A stretch of DNA of 64,000 nucleotides from Propioniciclava coleopterorum (GTDB lineage Bacteria; Actinomycetota; Actinomycetes; Propionibacteriales; Propionibacteriaceae): positions 434,001 through 498,000 of the forward strand of contig NZ_CP049865.1 in the NCBI RefSeq assembly GCF_011393335.1, given 5' to 3'. Positions 28,860 through 39,740 of the stretch are shown here, piece by piece. A program made the translations under genes and the position numbers. How positions within the stretch are numbered: position 1 is the first letter of the stretch; each line of letters opens with the position of its first letter. The notes under the pieces were generated by a model. The model did not search any database. It saw nothing but the letters and a program-made list of their open reading frames with translations, and was not told the origin of the DNA.

Positions 28860-31800
28860 ATGCGCACGTTCAGCCTGGTCGAGGGAACCTCCGACAAGTT
28901 CTGGAACATCGACGTCGACGGCAGCGCGGTGACCGTGAACTACGGACGCACCGGCACCAACGGCCAGACCAAGACCACGCAGTACGACACCGCGGAGAAG
29001 GCGCGCACCGAGGCGGACAAGCTGATCGCGTCCAAGGTGAAGAAGGGCTACACCGAGGGTTCCGGCGGCGGCGCGATCGCGCCGGTCACGCCGACCGTCA
29101 AGAAGGCCGCACCCGCCCCGGCCGGCGCCTCCACGAAGGCCGCCGCGCCCGCGGCCGCCCCGGCCACGCCCGCCGCCGAACCGGAGCCGGAGCCCGAGCC
29201 GGAGTGGGCGGGCGCCGACCACCTGGAGATCCGGCTCACCCCGGTCGACCGGGCACTGCTGGCGGGCGAGGCGATGGACCCGACGCCGCTGGAGGCCGAC
29301 GCGCTGGCGATGGCGGCCGACCCCGCCGCGCGCCGCGCCTGGCTCGGCGCGCACACCCACCCGCTCAGCGACTACTCCTACGACGTCAGCTTCGACGCCG
29401 ACCCCTTCGAGGGCGTCCCGACGGCGGACGTCGCGTCCTGGTGGATCGCGTTCGGCCAGGGCCAGGAGAAGACGTGGGCGTCCTCCTTCTACGACATGGA
29501 GCGGTTCGGGGCGATGCGGGAGCGGATGACCTTCGCGAACCGGGACGCCGACTCGGTCACCACGGCGGTGCCGGCCCGCGGCTACAACCTGCCCGCCGAC
29601 ACGATCGTGGCCGCCCTATCGGCGCTGTCGGGGCCCGCGGCCACCCTGAAGACCCTGGCCGCGGCCCACTCCCACGCGGACGCCGATCGCGACCTGACCC
29701 TTCCGGCGCTGCGCGTCCTGATCGCGCCGCAGCTCGCCCCGGCCGAGCGGGTGATGCCGCGCAGGCCCGATCAGGTCGGCCACATGACGCCGGTCCCCGA
29801 GGCCTACACCCAGGCGGTCCACGACCTGGCGGAAGCCGTGCTGTTCGGCTCCCCCGACGACGTGCGGCACGCGCTCGCCACCGTGTTCGCGACGGGATCG
29901 CCCCACGCCGCGCTGGTGCTCGCGGCCGTGACGGTGCTGCCCGAGGAGGCCGAGCGTGCCGAGTGGCTCGCCCGCGTCGCGCTCAAGCCGTCCACCGCCC
30001 TGGTCCACCGCCTGGTGGTTTTCGGGGGCCCGGCCGCGGTCGACACCGTCGCGGCGTGGATGGTCGGCGACGCGGTCGACAAGACCAAGGCGGTGGGGCT
30101 GTTCAAGGCCCTGATGGGCACGATAGGCGGACCCGGCGCCGTCCCGATCGTGATCCGGGCCGCTGCCAACCCGCGGCTGTCGGGCGCGGCGGTGGCGTGG
30201 CTGATCGCGCATCCGCGTGAGCTCGTCGCGAGCACCGCCCCGGTGCCCGCGGGGCAGCGGGACCTGCTCCGCACGGTGGTGCGCGAGCTGTCCGTGACGC
30301 GTGCGGAGGTGATGACCGGCCCGGTCGCGAACCCGTTCGTCGCGGACGTGCTGGCCGATCTGGCTGAGGAGGCGGCGATGCCGACCCTCGCCGCGTCGGC
30401 GGCCCCCGACTGGTTCACCGCGGCGCTGGAGCGCGACGACGCCACCCCGCTCCACGAGGGCACCCTGAAGCTCCCCACCAAGGTGCCCGCCTGGGTGGAC
30501 GCGTTGCCGCCGCTCGTCGTCGACGGCATGCGCCTGGACGACGAGTTGACCGGCACCGTCCTGGGCTGCGCGGTGCGCGGCGTCAATGACCCGGATCTCG
30601 CTCCCCGTCCGCTCGTAGCCGCCGTCCGGGAGCGGATGCGCGGCAAGGACCGCGACGCGTTCGCGCTCCCGCTGATGAGCGCGTTCCTGACCAACGGCGG
30701 CAAGCCCGCCGACCGGGTGTGGTTCATGGCTGCGGGCTACCTGGGCGCCGACGGCTTCGTGCACGCCCTGACGCCGCTGGTGCGCGAGTGGCCCGGCCAG
30801 TCGCAGCACGCCCGCGCCGTGCTGGGCCTGGACGTGCTCGCCGCGACCGGCACGGACGCCGCCCTGCAGGCGATCTCGGGCATCGCGAACAAGTCCAAGT
30901 TCAAGGGCGTCCAGGCGGCGGCGCAGGAGTCGCTGGCGAAGCTGGCGGCGCTGCGCGGGCTGACGGTGGACCAGCTCGAGGACCGCGTGGTCCCCGACGC
31001 CGATCTCGATGAGCGCGGCACCCGCACCCTCAGCTACGGCCCCCGCTCGTTCCGGGTGTCGCTGTCGCCCCAGGGCAAGGCCGTCATCCGCGACCTCGAC
31101 GAGGACGGCCGCCCCGTCGGCAAGCCCCGCACGACGCTGCCCGCGCCGAACAGCAAGGACGACGCCGAGCTGGCCGCGGCCGCCAAGGCCGACTTCGCCC
31201 TGCTGCGCAAGCAGCTCACCGAGGTGGCCAAGATCCAGACCGCCCGGCTCGAGAAGGCGATCGTGACCGGCCGCACCTGGGCCGGCGACGAGCACGCCGA
31301 GCTGGTGGCCCGGCACCCGGTGCTGAACGCGCTGATCCGGCCGCTGGTGTGGCAGGTGTTCGCCGCCGACGGCGCCCCGGAGGCGCTGGTGCGGGTCACC
31401 GAGGAGCAGGACTACGTCACGGTCGACGAGGAGACCTACGAGCTTCCCGACGGCGCCGTGCTGGCGCTGGCGCACCCCCTGGCGCTGCCCGACGAGGTGA
31501 AGGACGCGTGGCGGGCGCACCTGGTCGACCACGACCTGATCGCGCCGCTGGAACAGCTCGACCGCGCCACCTTCGAGCTGCCGGCCGGCGCCACCGGCAC
31601 CCGGCTGCAGCCGCCCGCGGGCACCGTCAACCCCGGCACACTGGTCTCGACGCTGGAGCGGATGGGCTGGCGCCGCGGCGCTCCCGCCGACGCCGGGGTG
31701 GTGTCGCTGCTGTGGCTGCCCTTCGAGACCCAGGACCGCGCCGCGGTGCTCGACATCTCCGACGGGTTGTGGACCGGCATGATCCACGAGTCCGGCGACC

Positions 31801-31961
31801 AGAAGCTCGAGGGGCTCCACCTGTGCACCGTCGGCCAGGCGGAGAGCCTCTGGTACGTCGACGACCGCGACACCGAGTGGCTGCCCTGGCAGGACGCCGA
31901 CCCGCTGCTGATCTCGGAGGTGCTGCGCTCGATGGCGGCGCTCGCCGAGAAGATGGCCTGA
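28860..31961 (+). CDS. WGR domain / DUF4132 protein, copy 1
   Basis: A 1033-residue protein and the first gene of a six-gene operon. Residues 1-70 form a WGR domain ([16 protein letters not shown]...[39 protein letters not shown]). An Ala/Pro/Glu-rich linker (about 75-115) precedes a long helical, repeat-like DUF4132 region ending with [24 protein letters not shown] domains in PARPs bind DNA ends; DUF4132 is found in E. coli MolR/YehI, where its function is unclear. AAGGGA lies before the ATG. The reading frame is intact throughout, unlike copy 2. Confidence 0.88.
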   Translation: MRTFSLVEGTSDKFWNIDVDGSAVTVNYGRTGTNGQTKTTQYDTAEKARTEADKLIASKVKKGYTEGSGGGAIAPVTPTVKKAAPAPAGASTKAAAPAAAPATPAAEPEPEPEPEWAGADHLEIRLTPVDRALLAGEAMDPTPLEADALAMAADPAARRAWLGAHTHPLSDYSYDVSFDADPFEGVPTADVASWWIAFGQGQEKTWASSFYDMERFGAMRERMTFANRDADSVTTAVPARGYNLPADTIVAALSALSGPAATLKTLAAAHSHADADRDLTLPALRVLIAPQLAPAERVMPRRPDQVGHMTPVPEAYTQAVHDLAEAVLFGSPDDVRHALATVFATGSPHAALVLAAVTVLPEEAERAEWLARVALKPSTALVHRLVVFGGPAAVDTVAAWMVGDAVDKTKAVGLFKALMGTIGGPGAVPIVIRAAANPRLSGAAVAWLIAHPRELVASTAPVPAGQRDLLRTVVRELSVTRAEVMTGPVANPFVADVLADLAEEAAMPTLAASAAPDWFTAALERDDATPLHEGTLKLPTKVPAWVDALPPLVVDGMRLDDELTGTVLGCAVRGVNDPDLAPRPLVAAVRERMRGKDRDAFALPLMSAFLTNGGKPADRVWFMAAGYLGADGFVHALTPLVREWPGQSQHARAVLGLDVLAATGTDAALQAISGIANKSKFKGVQAAAQESLAKLAALRGLTVDQLEDRVVPDADLDERGTRTLSYGPRSFRVSLSPQGKAVIRDLDEDGRPVGKPRTTLPAPNSKDDAELAAAAKADFALLRKQLTEVAKIQTARLEKAIVTGRTWAGDEHAELVARHPVLNALIRPLVWQVFAADGAPEALVRVTEEQDYVTVDEETYELPDGAVLALAHPLALPDEVKDAWRAHLVDHDLIAPLEQLDRATFELPAGATGTRLQPPAGTVNPGTLVSTLERMGWRRGAPADAGVVSLLWLPFETQDRAAVLDISDGLWTGMIHESGDQKLEGLHLCTVGQAESLWYVDDRDTEWLPWQDADPLLISEVLRSMAALAEKMA

Positions 31962-32062
31962 CCTTCCCTGCGCCACCACCTCTCAGGTACCACCGTTCGG
32001 AAGCCCGCCGCCGCACCCCGCCCCTCCCCTAAGGTCGGGGCCACCGTCGCGAAAGGACCCCC

Positions 32063-35000
32063 ATGCGCACCTTCAGCCTCGTCGAGGGAACCTCCGACAA
32101 GTTCTGGAGCATCGACGTCTCCGGCAGCGCGGTGACCGTGAACTACGGACGGACCGGCACCAACGGCCAGACCAAGACCACCCAGTACGACACGGCCGTC
32201 AAGGCGCAGGCCGAGGCGGACAAGCTCATCGCGTCCAAGGTGAAGAAGGGCTACGTCGAGGGCGCCGCCTCCGGCGCGCTCACACCGGTCGCGCCCACCG
32301 TGAAGGCCGCGCCGGCGCCCAAGGCGGCGTCCCCGGCGGCCCCCGCGGACGGTTCCCCCGCGCCGGAGGTGGTCCCCCGGCCGCCGCCCCCAGGAGGAGG
32401 CGTGGGGTGCCGGGGACGTGCTGCGGATCGCCACGTCCGCGGTGCAGCGGGCCCTGCTCGCGGGCGAGTCGCTGGCTCCGGAGCCCCTGCAGGACGCCGA
32501 CCTCGCGCTGGCCTCCGACCCGGCCACCCGCCGCGACTGGGTCCGCGCCCACAGCGTCCCCACCCGGGACTACAGCGCCAAGGTGGTCTTCGACGCGTTG
32601 CCGTTCGACGGCGTCCCGACCGCGGCGGTGGCGTCCTGGTGGCTGTCGTTCGGACAGGGCCGGGAGAAGAACGCCGCCGACACCCGCCCCTACGAGACCC
32701 CCACGGTCCGAGAGCGGCTGGCCTACGCCGACAAGGCGGACGGACCCACCGACCTGTCCATGCCCGCGGCGTTCTACAACCTCCCCGCCGACACGCTCGT
32801 GACCTCACTGTTCGCGCTCGCCGGCGCGCCGGACACCCTGGCCGCCCTGGCGCGGGCGCGGGACTTCGGCGACACCTTCCGCGATCTCTGCCTGCCCGCC
32901 CTGCGCGCCCTCGTCGTGCCGCTGCTCGCCGACCACGAGCGGGTGATGCCGCCGCAGCCGGCCCCGCACCCACGCAGTTGGGCGCGGGTGTCCGCCGCCC
33001 GCCAGGACGCCGAGCACCAGCTGGCGCGCGAGGCGCTGTTCGGCACGCCCGAGGAGATCCGCGCCGCCCTGATCCAGGCCTTCGCGGCCGAGGAGCCCTC
33101 GCCCTCCGTCGTGCTCGCCGCGGTCACGGGGCTCCCCGACCCCGAGGAGCGGCGGACCTGGATGGAGCGCGTCGGCTTCGGCACCGACCCGGAACTGGCG
33201 GCCTCGTGGCTGGCGCTCGGCGGCGAGCGGGCCATCCCGGACGTGCTCGCCGGGCTGGCGGGCGAGTACGTGGACAAGGTGCAGGCCACCGCCATCGCGC
33301 GGGCGCTCGCCGGGGCGATCTCCGGACCCGGCGCCGTCCCCGTCATGCTCAAGCTGGCCACCGACCACCGCGTCGCCCCGGTCGCGGTCCAGTGGCTCAC
33401 CGCCCACCCGCGCGCGATCGCGGCCAGCACCGCCGAGGTGCCCGCCGGGCAGCGCCCCCTGCTGCGGACGATCATCCGGGAGCTGCGCGCCACCACCCCC
33501 GACGCGTTCGGCGACGACATCGCCAGCCCCTTCCTCACCCGCGTCCTGGCCGAGTTGGCCGCCGAGGACGCCCTGCCCACCATCGGCGCCGCCGAGGCGC
33601 CGCCGTGGTTCACCGCCGCCGCGGCGGCCGAGGCGGAGGCGCCGGTCGCCGCGGGCGCGTTGAAGATCGCCAAGGCGGTCCCCTCCTGGGCCGACCCCGC
33701 GTCGCTGCCGCCGCTGATCGTCGACGGCGTCCGTCTGGACGCCGCGCTCACCGCCGCGGTGCTCGCCTCGGCCGTCAACGGCGCCAACAACGAGGACCGT
33801 GCGCCGCGCCCCCTCGTGGCGGCCGTCCGGGAGCGGATGCGCGACCAGGACCGCGACGCCCTGGCCACGCCGCTGCTGCAGGCCTTCCTCGCCAACGGCG
33901 GCAAGGCCACCGAGCGTCCCTGGTTCGTCGCGTCCGGCTACCTCGGCGCCGACGGCTTCGTGCAGACGCTCACCCCGCTGGTGCGGGAGTGGCCCGGCCA
34001 GTCGCAGCACCAGCGGGCCGTGCTCGGCCTGGAGGTGCTCGCCGCCACCGGCACCGACGCCGCGCTGCAGGCGATCTCCGGCATCGCGAACAAGTCCAAG
34101 TTCAAGGGCGTGCAGAAGGCCGCCCAGGAGGCGCTGGCCAAGCTGGCCGCGCTGCGGGGCCTCACGGTGGAGCAGTTGGAGGACCGCGTCGTGCCGGACG
34201 CCGGCCTCGACGAGCGGGGCACCCGCACGCTCAGCTACGGGCCCCGGTCGTTCCGGGTCTCGCTGTCGCCGCAGGGCAAGGCCGTCGTCCGCGACCTGGA
34301 CGCCGACGGTCGCCCCACCGGGAAGCCGCGCGCCGCGCTTCCCGCGCCGAACAGCAAGGACGACGCCGACCTCGCCGCGGCCGCCAAGGCCGACTTCGCC
34401 CTGCTGCGCAAGCAGCTCACCGAGGTCGCCAAGATCCAGACCGCACGCCTGGAGAAGGCCATCGTCACCGGACGCACCTGGAGCGCCGCCGAGCACGCCG
34501 AACTCGTGGTGCGCCACCCCGTGCTCAACGCGCTCATCCGCCCGCTGGTGTGGCAGGCGAGCGTGCCGGGGCGGCCGGCCGTGCTGGTCCGCGTCACCGA
34601 GGACCAGGAGTACGTGACGGTCGACGAGGAGGCCCACGTCCCGCCCGCCGACGCCGTCCTCAGCCTCGCGCACCCCCTCACGCTGTCGGATGAGACGAAG
34701 AGCGCGTGGCGGGCCCACCTCGTCGACTACGACCTGATCGCCCCGCTGGAGCAGCTCGACCGGGCCACCTTCGGGCTGCCGGCCGGTCAGAAGGGGACCG
34801 AGTTGCTGGGGCTGCCGGGCGGCACGATCAACCCGGGCACCCTGGTCTCGACGCTGGAGCGGCTGGGCTGGCGGCGCGGCAACCCGGCCGACGGCGGGGT
34901 GGTGTCCTACCTGTGGTTGCCGTTCGAGAGCCAGGGGCTCGCGGCGGTGCTCGACATCTCCGACGGGCTGTGGACCGGCATGATCCACGAGTCCGGGGAC

Positions 35001-35162
35001 CAGAAGCTCGAGACGCTGCTCCTGGGCACGATCAAGCAGGCCGCCGAGCTCTGGTACGCCACGGACCGCGGCAACCGCTGGCTACCCTGGGACAAGGCCG
35101 ACCCGCTCATCGTCTCGGAGGTGCGGCGCTCGATCGACGCGCTCGCCCAGAAGATGGCCTGA
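32063..35162 (+). CDS. WGR domain / DUF4132 protein, copy 2 (linker frame breaks)
   Basis: A tandem paralog of the preceding gene, with the same WGR start ([19 protein letters not shown]) and DUF4132 body. The frame changes inside the Pro/Ala linker. Adding one C to each of the runs 32374-32378 and 32387-32391 gives a smooth VVPPAAAPQEEAWGAGDVLRI; a single-base loss would also restore the frame but gives a less natural linker. The C-terminal 400 residues are strikingly similar to copy 1 (e.g. [20 protein letters not shown]), while the middle is more diverged. A TAAGGT hexamer at 32030-32035 may give it an extra promoter. Confidence 0.85.
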
Positions 35163-35187
35163 GGCCCACGAGCACCGGAAGGACGCC

Positions 35188-36303
35188 ATGAGCGACGCAG
35201 CACCGGCCACCGCCCAGGACGTGCAGCGGCCGTCGGCCGAGACGCTGCACGCCGCCGAACTCGCGGCGTTGGCGCAGCGCGACCGACTGGAGCGGGCGGT
35301 CGTCCCGGCCGGTTGGCACCTGTCGCCGCGCGCCGTGGTCGACTTCGTGCTCGGCGACCCGCGCCAGGGCATCACGACCAAGTTCGTCGGCGAGCGAGCG
35401 TTCGTCGAGCGGTGCGTCGTGGCGCTGGCCACCAACCGCGGGCTCATGCTGATCGGCGAGCCCGGCACCGCGAAGTCCTACCTGTCCGAACTGCTCGCCG
35501 CGGCCGTCTCGGGCGACTCGACGCTGACGGTGCAGGGGTCGGCGTCCACCACCGACGACGCGATCAAGTACTCGTGGAACTACGCGCTGCTGCTCGACCG
35601 CGGCCCCAGCCTCGAGGCCCTGGTGCCCGCCCCGGTGCACCGCGGGATGAGCGAGGGCAAGGTCGTCCGGTTCGAGGAGATCACCCGCTGTCCGATCGAG
35701 GTGCAGGACTCGCTCCTGTCCATCCTGTCCGACCGGATCCTCACGGTGCCCGAACTCGCGGGCCCCGACCGCGTCCTGCACGCCCGCAAGGGGTTCTCGG
35801 TGATCGCCACCGCCAACACCCGCGACCGTGGCGTCAACGAGATGTCGGCCGCGCTGAAGCGCCGGTTCAACTTCGAGACGGTCCGGCCGATCCGGGACCA
35901 CGCCCGCGAGGTCGCGCTCGTGCAGCAGCAGTCGGACGCCGCCCTCGCCGCGGCAGGCCTGTCGGTCCGCGTCCCGGGCGACCTCACCGACGTGCTGGTG
36001 ACGGCGTTCCACGAGCTGCGGACGGGGCGGTCCTCCGACGGCACCCCGGTCGAGCAGCTGTCGACGGCGATGTCGACCGCGGAGGCCATCTCCGTGGCCG
36101 TGACGGCGGGGCTGCGCTCGGCCTGGTTCAGCGGGGGCGCCCCGACGGGCGCCGACCTGGTCGAGGCGCTGGTGGGCACCGCGCTGAAGGACGAGGCCGA
36201 GGACCTGTCGAAGCTGCGCAGCTACTTCAGCCGGGCGGTGCAGCCGCGCAAGGGACGCCGCTGGCGCGAGCTCTACGACGCCCGCCATCGCATCCTCGAC
36301 TGA
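35188..36303 (+). CDS. MoxR-type AAA+ ATPase (YehL-like)
   Basis: A 371-residue AAA+ ATPase with Walker A GEPGTAKS (90-97), Walker B VVRFEE (159-164), sensor 1 IATANTRD (206-213) and an arginine finger at RR 225-226, then a helical lid. MoxR-type ATPases usually work with VWA-domain proteins, often as chaperones that mature or activate partner complexes, and such a partner is encoded two genes downstream. The genomic set (WGR-DUF4132, AAA+, VWA, SWIM) matches that around E. coli yehL. It begins 25 bases after WGR copy 2. Confidence 0.93.
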   Translation: MSDAAPATAQDVQRPSAETLHAAELAALAQRDRLERAVVPAGWHLSPRAVVDFVLGDPRQGITTKFVGERAFVERCVVALATNRGLMLIGEPGTAKSYLSELLAAAVSGDSTLTVQGSASTTDDAIKYSWNYALLLDRGPSLEALVPAPVHRGMSEGKVVRFEEITRCPIEVQDSLLSILSDRILTVPELAGPDRVLHARKGFSVIATANTRDRGVNEMSAALKRRFNFETVRPIRDHAREVALVQQQSDAALAAAGLSVRVPGDLTDVLVTAFHELRTGRSSDGTPVEQLSTAMSTAEAISVAVTAGLRSAWFSGGAPTGADLVEALVGTALKDEAEDLSKLRSYFSRAVQPRKGRRWRELYDARHRILD

Positions 36304-36304
36304 C

Positions 36305-38649
36305 GTGGCCGCGCTCGATCCCGCCGCGCTGGAGCGGGTCATCTGGGTCCCGGTGCGGCACCACTCCCCGGCCGCGGCCCGCGCGGTGACGGATCTCATC
36401 GAGAGTCACCGTCCCGAGGCCGTCCTCATCGAGGGCCCCGCCGAGTTCACCGCGATCGACCAGCTGCACCTGGACCACACCCTGCCCATCGCGATCATGA
36501 CCTGGGTCCGGTACGTGGCCGACGGGCAGGAGCGGCAGTCGCACGCGCTGTACCCGTTCACCGTGTTCTCGGCCGAGTGGCAGGCCATCGCCGCCGCCCG
36601 ACGCATCGGCGCGGCGACGGCGTTCATCGACCTGCCGTGGGCGGACTCCCTCGCGCTCCGCCTGGCGATCGACGAGCCCGACGACGCGGTCCCGCTCGGC
36701 GAGGACGACGCCGCGCCCACGCTGCGCGAGGTCGAGCCCGGGCGCGACTTCTTCGGCACCATCGCCGCCCACGTCGGACGCGAGGACATGAGCGCCGTCT
36801 GGGACGAGTTCTTCGAGATCGACCCCGGGCTGGACACCGCGACCTACCTCGAGCGCGCGCACGCCGTCGGCGCCGGCCTGCGCCTCAGCGCGCGGGACGA
36901 CGACCAGGGCCCCTCCGGGCCGGAGAACGTCGCCCGCGAGGCTCACATGGCGGCGCGCATCGCCGAGACGCTGGCGTCCACCACCGGGCCGGTGCTCGTG
37001 CTGACCGGCGCCTTCCACACGTCCGGGCTGCAGGCGCTGCTGCGCGGGGAGCGCCCGGCGGCGCGGCCCGTGACGCCCGTCCCGCTGCCCGGCCGGGTGA
37101 CCGGGACCGCGCTCGTCCCGACCTCGTACGAGAGCCTGGACGCCCACCGCGGCTACCTGGCGGGGCAGCCCAACCCCGGCTTCTACCACCGGATCTTCAC
37201 CACGCCCCCGAGCGGGCCGAGGCGGCCGTGACCTCCCTGTTCACCGAGTCGATCAGCGCGCTGCGGCGCCGGCAGGTGCCCCTGTCCCCCGCGGACGCCA
37301 TCGCGGCCATGACCACGGCGCGGGCGCTGCAGGAGATCCGCGGCCACGCCAGGCTGTGGCGCGACGACCTGGTGGACGGCATCACCGCCGCGGTGGTCAA
37401 GGACGACCTCGACGAGGACCACCCGCTGCTGGAGATCCTGCGGGAGGCGCTCCGCGGCGGGGCGTCCGGCAAGCTCGCCGCGGGCGCCGACGTGCCCCCG
37501 CTCGTGACGCAGACGCGCCGGCTGTGGGACGAGGCCGGGCTCCCCCGCGGCCGGGAGGCGACCCCGCGCGTCCTGAGCCTCGACCGGCCCGAGGATCGCC
37601 GCGTCAGCCGCCTGCTGCACGCGCTCCGCGTCCTCGACGTGCCGGCGGCGACCCTCCGCACCCCGCAGGGCGGCCGGCTGAACGCCCGCGCCGTGGTGTC
37701 GAGCGACGAGCGCTGGGACGTGGCCTGGAACGAGGCGGTCGAGGCCGCCCTGATCTTCGCCTCGCGCTGGGGCGGCTCGCTGGACCACGCGGTGACCGCC
37801 GTCCTGGAGCATCGGGCCCGCCTGGGCACGCTGGAGGTGCTGGCGGAGGTGCTCACCGACGCGGTCCGCTCCGGGCTCGACGACGTGTCCGGACGCCTGG
37901 GTCGCGCCCTGACGGACGTGCTCGCCGTCTCCGACGACCTGGGGGCCCTCGGCGTCACGCTGGACGCCCTGGTCCGGCTCGTGCACTTCGACACCTGGCT
38001 GGGCGCGGTGGGGCGCGACGACCTCGCCGACCTGACGCGGTTCGCCCACGAGCGCACCACCGCGGTCGTCGAGCGGCTCGGCCCGGTCGCGGACGGCCCC
38101 GGGCTCACCCCGATGGTGCGGGCTCTGCGCCACCTGGCCGAGACGACGGTGACGCTGCAGGAGAGCCTCGGCCTGGACGCGGACGCCGTCGCCACCGCCC
38201 TGCGGACCCAGACCGAGCGGCCGCCGGGGTCCCCGCACCACGACCCCGAGTTCGAGGGCGCCCTGATCGGCGCCGGCTGGCTGCTGTCGGGCGACCCCGG
38301 CGCCGCGCTGGAGGCCCGAATGACCGACCCCGCCGCCACCGGGCGGTTCTACTCGGGGCTGCTCGCGGTCGCCGGCCACCTCGCCATCGCGGCCCCGCAG
38401 ATCTTCACCGCCGCCGACGACGCCCTGCGGCACTGGGACGACGACGCGTTCCTGGAGGCGCTGCCGGACCTGCGCCGCGCCATGCACGAGCTCACCTCCC
38501 GCGAACGCGGGGCGCTGCTGGAGCACCTCACCGGCGACGCGACGGGGGCGCCGCGCCTCACGGTCGGCGCCGCCGCGCTCGTCGAGCTCGGGCGGCGCGA
38601 GTCCCGGCTGTGGGACGCCGTGGCGACCTGGACGGGGGGTGCCGCGTGA
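36305..38649 (+). CDS. DUF5682 family protein (one frame break)
   Basis: A protein of about 781 residues that begins one base after the MoxR stop. The first 300 residues carry VIWVPVRHHSPAAARAVTDLI, EAVLIEGPAEF, and a VLTGAFHTSGL strand near position 240, recalling TraB/ChaN-like or hydrolase-type folds with paired histidines. The remainder is helical. The first frame ends at 37231. One extra C in the run 37205-37209 fuses TTPPERAEAAV to SLFTESISALRRRQ, so this is one long protein as in other DUF5682 members. Its role is unknown; it is linked to MoxR-VWA loci. Confidence 0.85.
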
Positions 38650-39740
38650 GCGAGGAGGACGAGGTCCGCCGCCGGCAGCGGTGGCGGCTGGCCCTGGGGT
38701 CGGAGGCCGAGCAGCGGCTGGGCGCGCTCACCGGCAGCGCGGCCGGCATGGAGGAGGCGCTGGCGTTCCTGGAGGGGCGCGAGGGGTCCCCGACGGCACC
38801 GGCGCGATGACGGTGCCCGAATGGGTCAACCGGGTGCACACGCTGTTCCCCGGTCGGTGGCCGAGAAGATCATGGACGACGCCGTGAACCGGCACGGGCT
38901 GACCGAGGTCGTCACGAACGCCGAGACCCTGGCCAAAGCGACGCCCAACACCGGGCTGCTCAAGGCGATCCTGTCGACCAAGCACCTGATGAACCCGGAG
39001 GTGCTGGCGATGGCCCGCACCATCGTCGACAAGGTCGTCCGCGACCTGATGCGGTCGCTGGCCCGCCCGATCACCAACCCCTTCACCGGGCGGCGCGACC
39101 CGCGGCGGCGGTCCCGGCAGCACGTCGCGGCGAACTTCGACGCCCGGGGCACGGTCCGCGCCAACCTCCGCCACATCGACCCGGCGACCCGGCGGCTGGT
39201 GATCCGGGAGCCGTTGTTCAACACCCGCGTCCGGCTGCAGCAGGACCGCTGGCAGGTCGTGGTCGCGGTCGACCAGTCGGGGTCGATGGTCAACAGCGTC
39301 ATCCACGCCGCCGTCACCGCGGCCATCTTCACCGGTATCTCGGCGATGCGCACCCACCTGATCGCGTTCGACACCTCGGTCGTCGACCTCACCGGGCAGG
39401 CCGCGGACCCCGTCGAGGTGCTGATGCGCGTCCAGTTGGGCGGCGGTACGGCGATCAACGTCGCCATGGAGTACGCGGCGTCGCTGCTGAACAACCCGCG
39501 GCGCTCCATCGTCGTGATGATCTCGGACTTCTACGAGGGCGGCCACGACGGGCCGCTGATCGCGACCACCGCCAGGCTGGTGCAGGACGGCGTCCGGGTG
39601 CTGTGCCTGGGCGCCCTGGACGCCGACGGTCGCTCGATGCACAACCAGGTCACCGCGCAGTCGCTGGCGGCGGTGGGCGCGCACGTCGCCGTGATGACCC
39701 CGACCAGCTCGCGACCTGGGTCGCGGAGGTGATCGGATGA
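38646..39740 (+). CDS. VWA domain protein, MoxR partner (three frame breaks)
   Basis: Reconstructed as about 366 residues. The N-terminal piece MSEEDEVRRRQRWRLALGS, the middle TVPEWVNRVHTLFPRSVAEKIMDDAV and the C-terminal VWA domain are in three frames, and the last residues need a fourth. One added C in each of the runs 38788-38791, 38848-38851 and 39698-39701 joins everything, ending DQLATWVAEVIG with a stop that overlaps the next ATG. The VWA domain has an intact MIDAS: DQSGSM (near residue 210), a Thr in QLGGGTAIN and the Asp in MISDFYEGG. It is the predicted metal-dependent adaptor of the AAA+ ATPase. Confidence 0.87.

Noticed and set aside
29616-31979. Long minus-strand open frame opposite WGR copy 1
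   Set aside because: It is antisense to a well-conserved coding region, with biased composition and no family features. The same holds for the frames opposite copy 2 and malQ.
38646-38810. Separate 54-residue gene before the VWA gene
   Set aside because: The sequence is the normal N-terminus of the VWA partner family, and one extra C at 38788-38791 joins it to the rest.
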